A DNA stretch of 19,961 nucleotides, taken from NCBI GenBank assembly GCA_035942915.1, contig DASZCR010000066.1, positions 1 through 19,961 on the forward strand, written 5' to 3'. Shown in pieces: positions 1-7,608 of this stretch. The position numbers were made by a program, and so were the translations under genes. Numbering within the stretch: the first letter of the stretch is position 1; each line of letters starts with the position of its first letter. The notes under the pieces were generated by a model. It was given only the letters and a program-made list of their open reading frames with translations. It made no database searches and was not told the DNA's origin. The stretch comes from DASZCR01 sp035942915. Lineage in GTDB: Bacteria; Acidobacteriota; Blastocatellia; Pyrinomonadales; Pyrinomonadaceae.

Positions 1-1404
1 TTCGTCAGCAGTTGGTCGTCTATCGTCCGCGAAGGTTGGGAAGCGAGCGTCGCGCAGATGCTCAAGAAGCAGGACGAGCAGGAAGCCGGGCGCTCCGTCA
101 AACTCGCCAGCGCCTTGACGCGCAAACCGACGCGCCCGCTCGTCTTCAAAAACGCCAATCTCTTCGACTCCGAGACGGGCAAGACGCTGCCGCGCTCGAC
201 CGTTGTCGTCGTCGGTAATCGCATCAAGGCGATAGGGCGCGATGGCGAGGTCGAAGTGCCTGCGAACGCCGAAATCATCGACGCCGCAGGCAAGACGCTG
301 ATGCCCGGACTCTGGGACATGCACGTCCACATCGGCCCCAACGATGGGCTGCTGCACATGGCGGCGGGCGTTACGTCCGTGCGCGACCTGGCGAACGACA
401 CGGACGCGCTGCTCGCGCTCAAAAACAAAATCGAGACGAACGCAGAGATTGGCCCACGCATCCTGATGTCAGGCTTTATGGACGGGCGCGGCCCTTACGC
501 CGGGCCGACCAAAGTCTTCGTTGACACCGAAGCCGAAGCGCGTGCGGCCATCGACAACTACGCGCGGCTCGGCTACACGGGGATTAAAATCTACAGTTCG
601 ATTAAGCCCGAACTCGCGCCGAAAATCATCGAGTTGGCACACGCCAAGGGCTTGCGCGTGAGCGGCCACGTCCCTGCTTTTATGACGGCCGAACAGTTCG
701 TGCAGGCCGGAGCGGACGAACTTCAACACACCAACTTCCTCTTCCTCAACTTCCTCTTCGACGAGGTCAAAGACACGCGCACACCGGCGCGCTTCACAGC
801 CGTCGCCGAACGCGGCGCGACCGTCGATTTAAACTCGGAGCGCGTCCGCGCCTTCATCAAACTGTTGAAGGACAGGAAGGTGGTCGTTGACCCGACGGTG
901 AGCGTCTTTGAAGGGATGTTTACAGACCGTCCGGGCAAGATGTCGGCGAGCTACGCGGCGGTCGCCGACCGCCTGCCGCCGCAGGTGCGACGCGGCTTCC
1001 TCGCTGGCGGCCTGCCCGTGCCCGAAGGCAAGGACGAGCGTTATCGTGAATCTGCGAAGGCGCTGCTGCGAATGGTCAAGATGCTCTACGACGCGGGCAT
1101 CCCCATCGTTGCCGGGACGGATGCGCTGCCCGGCTTCGCGCTGCACAGGGAGTTGGAGTTGTATGCGGAAGCAGGCATCCCTGCGGCGGAAGTCCTGCGC
1201 CTTGCGACGCTCGGCGCGGCGCGCGTGATGAAACGCGACGGCGAACTCGGCTCGGTCGCGCCCGGCAAACTGGCCGACCTGATTCTGGTCGAAGGCAACC
1301 CGGCCGAGCGCATCAGCGACATCCGGCGCGTCTCGCTCGTCGTCAAAGACGGTCACGTCTATGAGACGGCCGCGTTATACAGAAGCATCGGCGTCCGCCC
1401 GTGA
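1..1404 (+). CDS. Metal-dependent amidohydrolase (COG1228-like), 5' end outside window
   Basis: The reading frame is open from base 1, so the gene starts upstream; the ATG at 58 is internal. Counting from that ATG, the visible part has the amidohydrolase beta-sandwich start (about 28-80, ending LMPGLWD), the HxH metal pair H89 and H91, a candidate carboxylated lysine K177 (GIKIYSS), metal-ligand histidines H204 and H224, and the catalytic aspartate D355 in AGTDAL. The C-terminal GSVAPGKLADLILVEGNP motif returns to the sandwich. This is the imidazolonepropionase/prolidase-like branch, which hydrolyses cyclic amides or peptides at a one- or two-metal site; the substrate cannot be read from sequence. 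The part before residue 28 is not catalytic and suggests a longer protein with an N-terminal extension. Its last 30 bp overlap the convergent HD-GYP gene. Confidence 0.9.
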   Translation, partial: FVSSWSSIVREGWEASVAQMLKKQDEQEAGRSVKLASALTRKPTRPLVFKNANLFDSETGKTLPRSTVVVVGNRIKAIGRDGEVEVPANAEIIDAAGKTLMPGLWDMHVHIGPNDGLLHMAAGVTSVRDLANDTDALLALKNKIETNAEIGPRILMSGFMDGRGPYAGPTKVFVDTEAEARAAIDNYARLGYTGIKIYSSIKPELAPKIIELAHAKGLRVSGHVPAFMTAEQFVQAGADELQHTNFLFLNFLFDEVKDTRTPARFTAVAERGATVDLNSERVRAFIKLLKDRKVVVDPTVSVFEGMFTDRPGKMSASYAAVADRLPPQVRRGFLAGGLPVPEGKDERYRESAKALLRMVKMLYDAGIPIVAGTDALPGFALHRELELYAEAGIPAAEVLRLATLGAARVMKRDGELGSVAPGKLADLILVEGNPAERISDIRRVSLVVKDGHVYETAALYRSIGVRP

Positions 1405-2100
1405 AGCAGTCTCAGGAGCGGTCGGGAATGTATCGATGAAGGCTTCGACCACGCGGGGGTCGAACTGCGTGCCGGTCTGGCGGCGCAACTCGGCGACGGC
1501 CTCCGCGTGCGTGCGCGGCCGGTTGTAGGCGCGGCGCGCGACGATGGCGTCGTATGTGTCTGCCACCTGCACGATGCGCGCCATGAGCGGGATGTCCTGA
1601 CCGCCGAGTCGGTGCGGGTAGCCCTTGCCGTCCCAACGCTCGTGGTGATGCTCCGTGCGGACGCGCAACTCGGTCGGCAACCCGAAGTAGGAAGCGAGCA
1701 GCGCCCCGAAGGTCGGGTGCAGATGAAGGATGAACTGTTCGAGTCGCGTCGGACGACGCGGCCGCAACAGGATACTCTCAGGCACGAGCAACTTGCCGAT
1801 GTCGTGCATCATGGCGGTCGAAGCGAGTTGCTTCAGACGCACGTCGTCGAAGCCGTAGGCGCGACCCGTAGCACGCGCCAGACGCGCCGTCCGCACACAA
1901 TGCTCGTAGGTTGAAGGACGCGTCCGCCGGAGTCTGCCGACGAGCGTGCGGATGGCTTCCGAGCCGTCGAGCGCGCGTGCGTGTCCGGCGCGCAGAGCCT
2001 TCAGGCGCGCACACGCCTGCTCGATGTAGCGCGACCAACCGCCGCACGCCAGCCTGACCGTTGCCGTCGCCTGCATGTCCAACGAGAGTCCATCCTGCAT
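1375..2100 (-). CDS. HD-GYP domain protein, probable c-di-GMP phosphodiesterase
   Basis: The 241-residue product carries an HD-GYP domain from about residue 62 to 225. Visible motifs are HD at 99-100 in MMHDIGKL, the H151-H153 cluster followed by ERWDGKGYP (154-162), and VADTYDAI at 179-186. HD-GYP proteins hydrolyse cyclic di-GMP at a two- or three-metal site. No receiver or membrane domain is attached; the first 60 residues are a short helical lead. The ATG at 2100 was chosen because AGGAG lies 10 nt upstream; a longer frame to 2217 has no comparable site. The GYP signature is intact, so activity is expected. The 3' end overlaps the convergent amidohydrolase by 30 bp. Confidence 0.88.
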   Translation of the reverse strand: MQDGLSLDMQATATVRLACGGWSRYIEQACARLKALRAGHARALDGSEAIRTLVGRLRRTRPSTYEHCVRTARLARATGRAYGFDDVRLKQLASTAMMHDIGKLLVPESILLRPRRPTRLEQFILHLHPTFGALLASYFGLPTELRVRTEHHHERWDGKGYPHRLGGQDIPLMARIVQVADTYDAIVARRAYNRPRTHAEAVAELRRQTGTQFDPRVVEAFIDTFPTAPETASRADADASV

Positions 2101-2621
2101 TCGGCAAATACTCCTTCGCAAATCCGAAACCCGCGAGAGATTCGAGAGACACAGGCGGCCACGAGCGTCTCCCGCAAATTCGTTTCGCGTATGTGGGGGT
2201 TGCCCGTTTGATAGCACCTTTCATGCCATGTTTCCCGCGTGCAACGCAGCCTCAATGGCGATAAAACGCGGCGACAAAAGAGTTTCCCGACTGCGACCGC
2301 AAGCGCACTGCCGACAGGGTTTGCGCCTGCGTGGCTGAGAAATTAAGTGAACGGCGACCCGTGTCCGCGCCCGCCTGCGACCCCATCAGAGACGCTTTGC
2401 TGCGTCCCACAGCGCACGCCTGCACACCATTTCGTGCCCACGCTGACGTGAACGAGCACCGTCTCGTTCAGGAAAATTTTACTGTGTGTGCGAGCGTACT
2501 TTTGTGCGCGGGAAGATGGATTTCGAGCGCGTTCTGAGGCTTCAACGGAGGCGGCCTGCGGCCTTGTGATAAACTCGGCGCGAGAGGAGCGCCCGCACGG
2601 GCGGACTAAGGACGGAGGCCG
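2101..2621. other. 521-bp gene-free gap between divergent genes
   Basis: The gap separates the start of the HD-GYP gene (minus) from the start of the DUF4388 gene (plus), so it should hold both promoters. I see no convincing sigma70 pair. The one clear structure is the inverted repeat at 2449-2470 followed by aaaatttt. Frames on both strands here lack recognisable domains and usable ribosome binding sites. Confidence 0.5.
2449..2470. repeat. Perfect 8-bp inverted repeat
   Basis: TGAACGAG and CTCGTTCA flank a 6-nt spacer (CACCGT) and are followed by GGAAAATTTT. It lies about 150 bp upstream of the DUF4388 start. There is no plus-strand gene upstream to terminate, so an operator or a leader hairpin is more likely than a terminator. 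Confidence 0.4.
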
Positions 2622-3347
2622 ATGAGCGACGCGGACGCACGAAAGATTTTGCATGAGGACATCGAAGCGGCGCTCCTCGACGCAGACCTCTTCCTCAAGT
2701 ACAAAGCGCCGCAACGCGCCATCGAACGGCTGCACGCCGCCATCGCACACCACACGCGCTCGGTCTCTCTGCGCGAGAAGTTGCGCGAGGTGGCCGTCGC
2801 CGCCAAACAGCCGGACGAAGCCGCGCGTCAATGTCTGGCGCTCGCCGGTCTCTACATCGCGCGCGAGGATTTCGAGTCGGCGCACGAACGGCTTCTCGAA
2901 GCCAAGCAGATTGACCCGCGCATCAACATCGCGCCCGGACTCGAAGCCATCCGGCGCGCGCGTCGCCCAGACCTCCAACAGCAGGCAGCGCCCGTCGAAC
3001 GCGCCGCGAGCCAGTCCGCCCCGCGCCGCTCGACGCTCTCCGGCGACCTCTCCTCCGTCTCCATCTTCGACGCCGTGCAGGTGCTTGAGAACTCGCGTCT
3101 GACGGGCGCGCTGACGGTCGAAAGCGAGGCGCGACGCGGGCGCGTGCTCTTCAACGAGGGGCGCATCGTCGGCGCCGAGTGCGGCGCGGCACAGGCGCTC
3201 GAAGCCTTCCGCCTCGTCGTCGAAATCACGACGGGGACGTTCGACTTCGAGAAGTCGCCCACAGAGTTTCCCATCATCATCAACGCCGCCAGCAACACCA
3301 ATCTCATCCTCGATACGCTGCGACAACTCGACGAGGAGAATCAGTAA
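2622..3347 (+). CDS. DUF4388 (PATAN-type) domain protein with TPR-like N-terminus
   Basis: The 241-residue cytoplasmic protein has two parts. Residues 12-105 are paired amphipathic helices resembling TPRs (ALLDADLFLKYKAPQRAIERL, with a second unit near 82-100). Residues 139-235 match DUF4388: LSGDLSSVSIFDAVQVLENS, then LTGALTV, GRVLFNEGRIVGAECG, and TTGTFDFEKSP. A Q/A/P-rich linker joins them. DUF4388 is related to the N-terminal domain of PatA-type regulators and is common in two-component, motility and polarity proteins of Acidobacteriota and Myxococcota; its role is protein interaction, not catalysis. The ATG is preceded by AAGGA (9 nt away) and GGAGG (3 nt away). The gene appears monocistronic. 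The exact partner is unknown. Confidence 0.82.
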   Translation: MSDADARKILHEDIEAALLDADLFLKYKAPQRAIERLHAAIAHHTRSVSLREKLREVAVAAKQPDEAARQCLALAGLYIAREDFESAHERLLEAKQIDPRINIAPGLEAIRRARRPDLQQQAAPVERAASQSAPRRSTLSGDLSSVSIFDAVQVLENSRLTGALTVESEARRGRVLFNEGRIVGAECGAAQALEAFRLVVEITTGTFDFEKSPTEFPIIINAASNTNLILDTLRQLDEENQ

Positions 3348-3384
3348 TTCAGCGCCCGTCCGAAAGCTCCTGCTCTGCTCCGCG

Positions 3385-3408
3385 CGCGTGACAAATTAAT
3401 CTCACGCG
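3385..3408. terminator. Weak hairpin between convergent genes
   Basis: CGCGTGA and TCACGCG form a perfect 7-bp stem around a 10-nt AT-rich loop. It sits between the stop codons of the DUF4388 gene and the convergent gene ending at 3460. No T-tract follows on either strand, so it may be a weak bidirectional terminator or part of the dispersed element described in the findings. Confidence 0.35.
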
Positions 3409-3459
3409 AAAGGTGCGGCAGTCGCTTGAGAAGACAAAGCAGATTCTTTTACCGGTTGC

Positions 3460-4221
3460 TTAATCGAGCAGGACGCGTGCGCGTAGTGCTTCGGCAAGTT
3501 CGAGTGCGGAGAGCAGGCGGAGGAACTGTTGATAGTTGCGGCTGCGCGTGCTGATGCGTTGGCGCTCGGAGGTTGAGAGGTCGTTGCGCAGGATGAGGTC
3601 GAGGAAGTCGTAATAGTCGGCCGTCGCGGCGAGGGGCAGTTCGCGCGTGTAGGTGGTGCGCGCCGAGTCGTCGGAGGTGAAACCGGCGAGGGCGTCGAAG
3701 AGATGGTCGGTCGTCAGATGCGAGGCGGCGCGTGCGAGCTTGATGGGCAGGCGCAGTTCGAGGAAGCGCAGGCCGTCGGCCGTCGTAATCTGCCTGAGAG
3801 ACTTCGTCCCCTCGCCGTCGAAGGGCGAGTCGGGGTCGAGCAGGATGCGTAGCAGGCGCGGCTGGTCTGCCTCTTCGAGCGTGTCGAGCGCGAGTTGCAC
3901 ACGGTCGGCCAAGAACTTCTCAAACTGCGCTTCGATGGGATAAGTGATGCGGCCGAGACAGCCGACGGGTTCGCCCTCTCCGGCCGCCTCGCGCGGCAGG
4001 TGCGCGGGGCACTTGAGACAGACGGTCGTCGCCTCCTCCATGCGCTCAATCTCGACTCCGGCGCGTTCGACGAAGCGGAGTTTCTCCTCCGAAGGCGCGC
4101 CGCGCTCACCCGTCGTCAGACGCGTGTGCAGATTGCCGAGTCGCCCCCACGCGCGCAGGTGCTCCTCGTCGTAGCGCGCGCGCAAAGGGCATGGATGTTC
4201 GATGGCGAATTCTAAAGACAA
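3460..4221 (-). CDS. Uncharacterised Cys-containing protein
   Basis: I do not recognise this 253-residue protein. It is soluble, without signal peptide or membrane segment. Four cysteines stand out: C11 in EHPCPL, the pair C68/C71 in CLKCPAHL, and C88 in VGCLGRITYP. They could bind zinc or an iron-sulfur cluster. The C-terminal half is helical with many R/L/E residues. The start is TTG at 4221, because an in-frame TAA lies two codons upstream and the next Met is residue 61, beyond the first conserved-looking Cys. A weak GGAAGG lies 12 nt upstream. Codon use matches its neighbours, which supports a real gene. It is divergent from the P450 gene and convergent with the DUF4388 gene. Confidence 0.72.
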   Translation of the reverse strand: MSLEFAIEHPCPLRARYDEEHLRAWGRLGNLHTRLTTGERGAPSEEKLRFVERAGVEIERMEEATTVCLKCPAHLPREAAGEGEPVGCLGRITYPIEAQFEKFLADRVQLALDTLEEADQPRLLRILLDPDSPFDGEGTKSLRQITTADGLRFLELRLPIKLARAASHLTTDHLFDALAGFTSDDSARTTYTRELPLAATADYYDFLDLILRNDLSTSERQRISTRSRNYQQFLRLLSALELAEALRARVLLD

Positions 4222-4271
4222 CTTCCTTTATCACCTTCCGAGCGAGGTCGAGCGCAGAGGCTTCGGAGAAG

Positions 4272-4277
4272 TATAAT
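4272..4277 (+). promoter_or_regulatory. TATAAT -10-like box upstream of the P450 gene
   Basis: A perfect TATAAT occurs in the 127-bp divergent spacer, 71 bp before the P450 ATG. No good -35 hexamer lies 16-18 bp upstream, so this is only a candidate promoter. Confidence 0.35.
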
Positions 4278-4348
4278 AACAGAGATTGGAGACGAGTTGG
4301 CAGCGGGCTGAAAGCGCATCGCGCAAGCCCGGAGAAAGCATGTAGAGT

Positions 4349-5701
4349 ATGGCGGCAAACTATCCACCCGGCCCGCGACCCGGCCTGATTCCGGGGCGGC
4401 AGGTCTTCTCCTTCCGGCGCGACCCGCTCGCGTTTCTCACGCGCGCCGCGCGCGACTACGGCGACATCACATACTTTCGTCTGGGGCCGCAACGCGCCTT
4501 CCTCCTTAACCATCCGGACTACATCCGCGATGTCTTCGTCACGCATCAGGACTATTTCCACAAGGGGCGCGCCCTTCAACGCGCCAAGCGCCTGCTCGGC
4601 GAGGGATTGTTGACGAGCGAGGGCGAGCATCATCGCCGTCAGCGACGCCTCGCGCTTCCCGCCTTCCACCGCCAGCGCCTCCCTGCCTACGCGCGCGTGA
4701 TGATTGAGTACGCCGCGCGCACGTCCGACGCGTGGCGCGACGGCGAGACTCTGGACATCTCGCGCGAGATGATGCGTCTGACGCTTGCCATCGTCGGCAA
4801 GACGCTCTTTGACGCGGACGTGGAGGACGACGCGGGCGACGTTGGGCGCGCTCTTAACGAGGTGATGGAACTGTTCAATTACATGATGCTGCCTTACTCG
4901 GAACTGCTTGAGAAGTTGCCTCTGCCGCACGTCCGTCGTTTCGCGCGCGCACGCGCCAGTCTCGACGCAGTCATCTATCGCATCATCAACGAGCGGCGTG
5001 CGAGCGGTGAAGACCGGGGCGACCTGCTCTCGATGCTGATGCTGGCCGAAGACGAGGAGGGCGGAGGCCGCATGTCCGACGAGCAGGTGCGAGACGAGGC
5101 GATGACGCTGTTTCTCGCAGGCCATGAGACGACGGCCAACCTGCTGACGTGGACTTGGTATCTGCTGGCACAGCACGGCGAGGTCGAGCGGCGTCTGCAC
5201 GAAGAGCTCGACACGGTGCTTGAAGGCGGGCGTCGGCCGACGCCGGAAGACCTGCCGCGCCTGCGTTACACGGAGATGCTCGTCGCGGAAGTGATGCGGC
5301 TCTATCCTCCGGCGTGGGCGGTCGGGCGTCTGACGGTGAAGGACTACGAGGTGGCGGGATACGTGATTCCGCGCGGCTCGCTCGTTCTCTTGAGCCAGTA
5401 TGTGATGCACCGCGACGCGCGCTTCTTCCCAGACCCGGAACGCTTTGACCCCGAACGCTGGACAGCCGAAGCGAAGGACGCGCGCCCGCAGTACGCTTAC
5501 TTTCCGTTCGGCGGCGGCGTGCGGCGCTGCATCGGAGAGGGCTTCGCGTGGATGGAGGCGACGCTGCTCGTCGCCACGCTCGCTTCGCGTTGGCGCGCAC
5601 GGCTCGTCGCCGGTCGGCGCGTACGCCTCTCGCCGCTCATCACGCTCCGACCGGGGCGACAGGGCGTGCCCGTCCGACTCGAAAGACGCGGCGTGTGTTA
5701 G
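4349..5701 (+). CDS. Cytochrome P450
   Basis: The 450-residue length is typical of a soluble bacterial P450. All core motifs are present: the I-helix oxygen-activation motif AGHETT at 257-262, the K-helix ExxR pair E314/R317 in EVMRLYPP, the PERF-type segment PDPERFDPERW at 361-371, and the heme loop FGGGVRRCIG at 387-396 with C394 as axial thiolate. The C-helix reads HHRRQRR (94-100) instead of the common WxxxR. The N-terminus PPGPRPGLIPGR is proline-rich with no membrane anchor. It is a heme monooxygenase that needs external electron donors; no ferredoxin or reductase gene is nearby, and the substrate is unknown. An upstream ATG at 4340 runs straight into TAG, which fixes the start at 4349. 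Confidence 0.95.
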   Translation: MAANYPPGPRPGLIPGRQVFSFRRDPLAFLTRAARDYGDITYFRLGPQRAFLLNHPDYIRDVFVTHQDYFHKGRALQRAKRLLGEGLLTSEGEHHRRQRRLALPAFHRQRLPAYARVMIEYAARTSDAWRDGETLDISREMMRLTLAIVGKTLFDADVEDDAGDVGRALNEVMELFNYMMLPYSELLEKLPLPHVRRFARARASLDAVIYRIINERRASGEDRGDLLSMLMLAEDEEGGGRMSDEQVRDEAMTLFLAGHETTANLLTWTWYLLAQHGEVERRLHEELDTVLEGGRRPTPEDLPRLRYTEMLVAEVMRLYPPAWAVGRLTVKDYEVAGYVIPRGSLVLLSQYVMHRDARFFPDPERFDPERWTAEAKDARPQYAYFPFGGGVRRCIGEGFAWMEATLLVATLASRWRARLVAGRRVRLSPLITLRPGRQGVPVRLERRGVC

Positions 5702-5755
5702 AGTGTGGAAACAGAGTGTGCAGCAACGAACCCCGGCCGACGGAGGCGCTGACGA

Positions 5756-5947
5756 GTGGTGATTACGGAAGAGTTCGTCGAGATGATGATTTGCCCGGCC
5801 TGCCGCGAGAAGGTGAGGCTGAAGGAGGACGCGAGCGCCATCAAGTGCGTCGCGTGCGGGCGCTCTTATCCGATTCGCAACGGCATCCCGGCGATGATTG
5901 TCGAGGAGGCCACGCTGGAAGATGAAGAGTCCGGCAAGCGAGATTGA
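5756..5947 (+). CDS. Trm112-like small zinc-ribbon protein
   Basis: The 63-residue protein has the Trm112/UPF0434 pattern. The C13/C16 pair sits in ICPACREKV and the C31/C34 pair in CVACGRSYPI, followed by the typical RNGIPAMIVEEA ending. Bacterial family members are small zinc-ribbon proteins often next to envelope or sugar genes, and some act as methyltransferase partners. The start is GTG at 5756, with GGAGG 9 nt upstream; a second GTG follows immediately. Its last 26 bp overlap the start of the glycosyltransferase gene, which implies one transcript and translational coupling. Confidence 0.85.
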   Translation: MVITEEFVEMMICPACREKVRLKEDASAIKCVACGRSYPIRNGIPAMIVEEATLEDEESGKRD

Positions 5948-7067
5948 GAGGGGCGCGCGGTCTCATCCGCCTGTGCTGGCGGCCGACGCCGCACGCCCGC
6001 TCGGCGATGCGCGCTGGAACTGGCAGACGGTCAGGCGCGTGCTCGTCGTACGTCTGCGCTCGATAGGCGACACGGTGCTCGCCACGCCTTCGCTCCACGC
6101 GCTCAGACGCTTCCTGCCCGACGCGCGTATCGACATCCTGCTCGAAGATTGGGTTGCGCCCCTGCTCGAAGGCTCTGCGGATGTTGACCGGATTGTGACG
6201 GTCGAGCGCAAGAGCAATGCTGCGCGCATCGCCATTGCGCGCGCACTGCGCGCAGAGCGTTACGACGTGGCCTATAACCTGCACGGCGGAAGCACGGCCT
6301 CGATGCTCACGTGGGCTTCGCGCGCACGCCAGCGCGTCGGCTACGCAGACTACCGCTACGCGCGCCTGCATAATCACACCGCGCCGCCCTCGTCCAAACT
6401 CTGGGGACGCGAGCGCACACACTCGGCCGAGCAACAACTGGCGCTGCTGGGGTGGACGGGCATCCCCGTCAGCGACCGTCCGGCGACGCGCCTTCCCATC
6501 GGACAGGAAGCGGCACACGCCGTTGCGCGCAGGCTCGCCGCGTCGAACATCAAAGAGACGCAAGACTTCGTGCTCCTGCATCCGGCCGCCGCCTTCGACT
6601 CGAAGACGTGGGCGGCGGAGAACTTCGCGCGCGTGGTCGAACATCTCGCAGCGCGCGGCCTCGCAGTCGTGGCCGTCGCCGCTCCGCAAGAGGCGACGGT
6701 CGTCGAAGCGGTCGCCGCACGTTCGAGCGCGCCGGTCGCTTCTCTGACAGACCTCGCGCTGCCTGAAGTGACGGCGCTCGCGGCGCGTGCGCGCCTCTTC
6801 GTCGGCAACGACAGCGGCGTGGCACACATCGCGGCCGCCGTCTCGACGCCGACGGTCGTCATCTTCGGTTCGTCGAACGTCGCGCACTGGCGGCCGTGGA
6901 CGCGTGCCGCGTCCGAAGTCGTGCGCGAGGAGATGGCGTGCGCGCCGTGCGCCGGTTACAGTTGCGCGGAGTTCCCCGAAGCGCAGTGCATCCGTCGCGT
7001 CTCGGTCGAGCGCGTCTTAGAGGCCGTCGAGCGCGTGCTGGCGGTCGAGAGGGAGGACGCAAGGTGA
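5922..7067 (+). CDS. Glycosyltransferase family 9 (heptosyltransferase-like)
   Basis: The 381-residue protein has the GT-B fold motifs of ADP-heptose:LPS heptosyltransferases. VLVVRLRSIGDTVLATPSLHALR (first part 40-61) carries D50 at the position of the catalytic aspartate in WaaC-type enzymes. The C-terminal nucleotide-sugar motif is FVGNDSGVAHIAAA at 293-306, followed by STPTVVIFGSSN and HWRPW. A Cys-rich tail (CAPCAGYSC, then C356) is common in GT9 proteins. It should transfer heptose to lipid A-core at the inner membrane. The ATG at 5922 lies inside the Trm112-like gene; a TTG at 5898 is less likely. The stop overlaps the next ATG by one base (TGATG). The heptose kinase gene two positions downstream supports the assignment. 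Confidence 0.88.
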   Translation: MKSPASEIERGARSHPPVLAADAARPLGDARWNWQTVRRVLVVRLRSIGDTVLATPSLHALRRFLPDARIDILLEDWVAPLLEGSADVDRIVTVERKSNAARIAIARALRAERYDVAYNLHGGSTASMLTWASRARQRVGYADYRYARLHNHTAPPSSKLWGRERTHSAEQQLALLGWTGIPVSDRPATRLPIGQEAAHAVARRLAASNIKETQDFVLLHPAAAFDSKTWAAENFARVVEHLAARGLAVVAVAAPQEATVVEAVAARSSAPVASLTDLALPEVTALAARARLFVGNDSGVAHIAAAVSTPTVVIFGSSNVAHWRPWTRAASEVVREEMACAPCAGYSCAEFPEAQCIRRVSVERVLEAVERVLAVEREDAR

Positions 7068-7594
7068 TGTTGAGAAGAGCGCTGGCAGGTGTCGTGCTGC
7101 TGTGTCTGCTGGCGTCGTGTTGGTTCGACGCGTCGGCGCGCGTGCAGAGACGCGGCGCGCGCGGCGGCAGGCCGCGTCTGGCAAAAGTCTGCGGCGACCC
7201 GACCGTGCCCTGTCGCACGGTCTTCACCTTCCAGCCTTACGACCTGCCGTTTCGTGTGGCGACCAACGCCGTGATAGACGAGACGGAGTCGTTCTATGCC
7301 GTCATCTTAAAGAGCGTGCGCCCGCGCGACCTTTATGATTGCGAGACGTTCGTCTCCGAGAGCGAGCGGCTCGCCGCGCAGGCGCTCTTTCCGCGCCACA
7401 AGGTCTTCGCCTCGCGTTGCTACGAAGCAGGCGAGTTGTATTACGAAGGCGTCGCCGAAGACCGCCGCTTCATGGCTGTCTATGCCGGTCTGACGCGCGC
7501 CGAGGCCGCACGCACGCTCGCGCGCGTGCGCGCGACGGGCAAGTTTCCCGGCGCTAACCTCCGACGCTTGCGCGCAGGCGTCAACGGAACTTAA
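7067..7594 (+). CDS. Small secreted lipoprotein with SPOR-like features
   Basis: The 175-residue protein starts with a hydrophobic signal sequence ending in the lipobox LASC (C18), so it is probably a lipoprotein; a signal-peptidase I site after ASA is the alternative. Mature cysteines C42, C49, C92 and C118 could form disulfides in the periplasm. The segment from about 77 to 168 has two related blocks, FYAVILKSV and FMAVYAGLTRAEAARTLARV, and then FPGANLRRLRAGV. This resembles the peptidoglycan-binding SPOR fold (beta-alpha-beta repeats), but I infer it from pattern only. The ATG overlaps the preceding stop by one base, with GGGAGG about 11 nt upstream, so it is co-translated with the GT9 gene. 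Confidence 0.75.
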   Translation: MLRRALAGVVLLCLLASCWFDASARVQRRGARGGRPRLAKVCGDPTVPCRTVFTFQPYDLPFRVATNAVIDETESFYAVILKSVRPRDLYDCETFVSESERLAAQALFPRHKVFASRCYEAGELYYEGVAEDRRFMAVYAGLTRAEAARTLARVRATGKFPGANLRRLRAGVNGT

Positions 7595-7608
7595 TTTTCA
7601 GAGAACGT

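Noticed and set aside
4106..5410. Long minus-strand frame opposite the P450 gene (434 codons)
   Set aside because: It lies antisense to a complete P450 with all motifs; its translation is rich in Arg/His with no domain, as expected for the shadow of a GC-rich gene.
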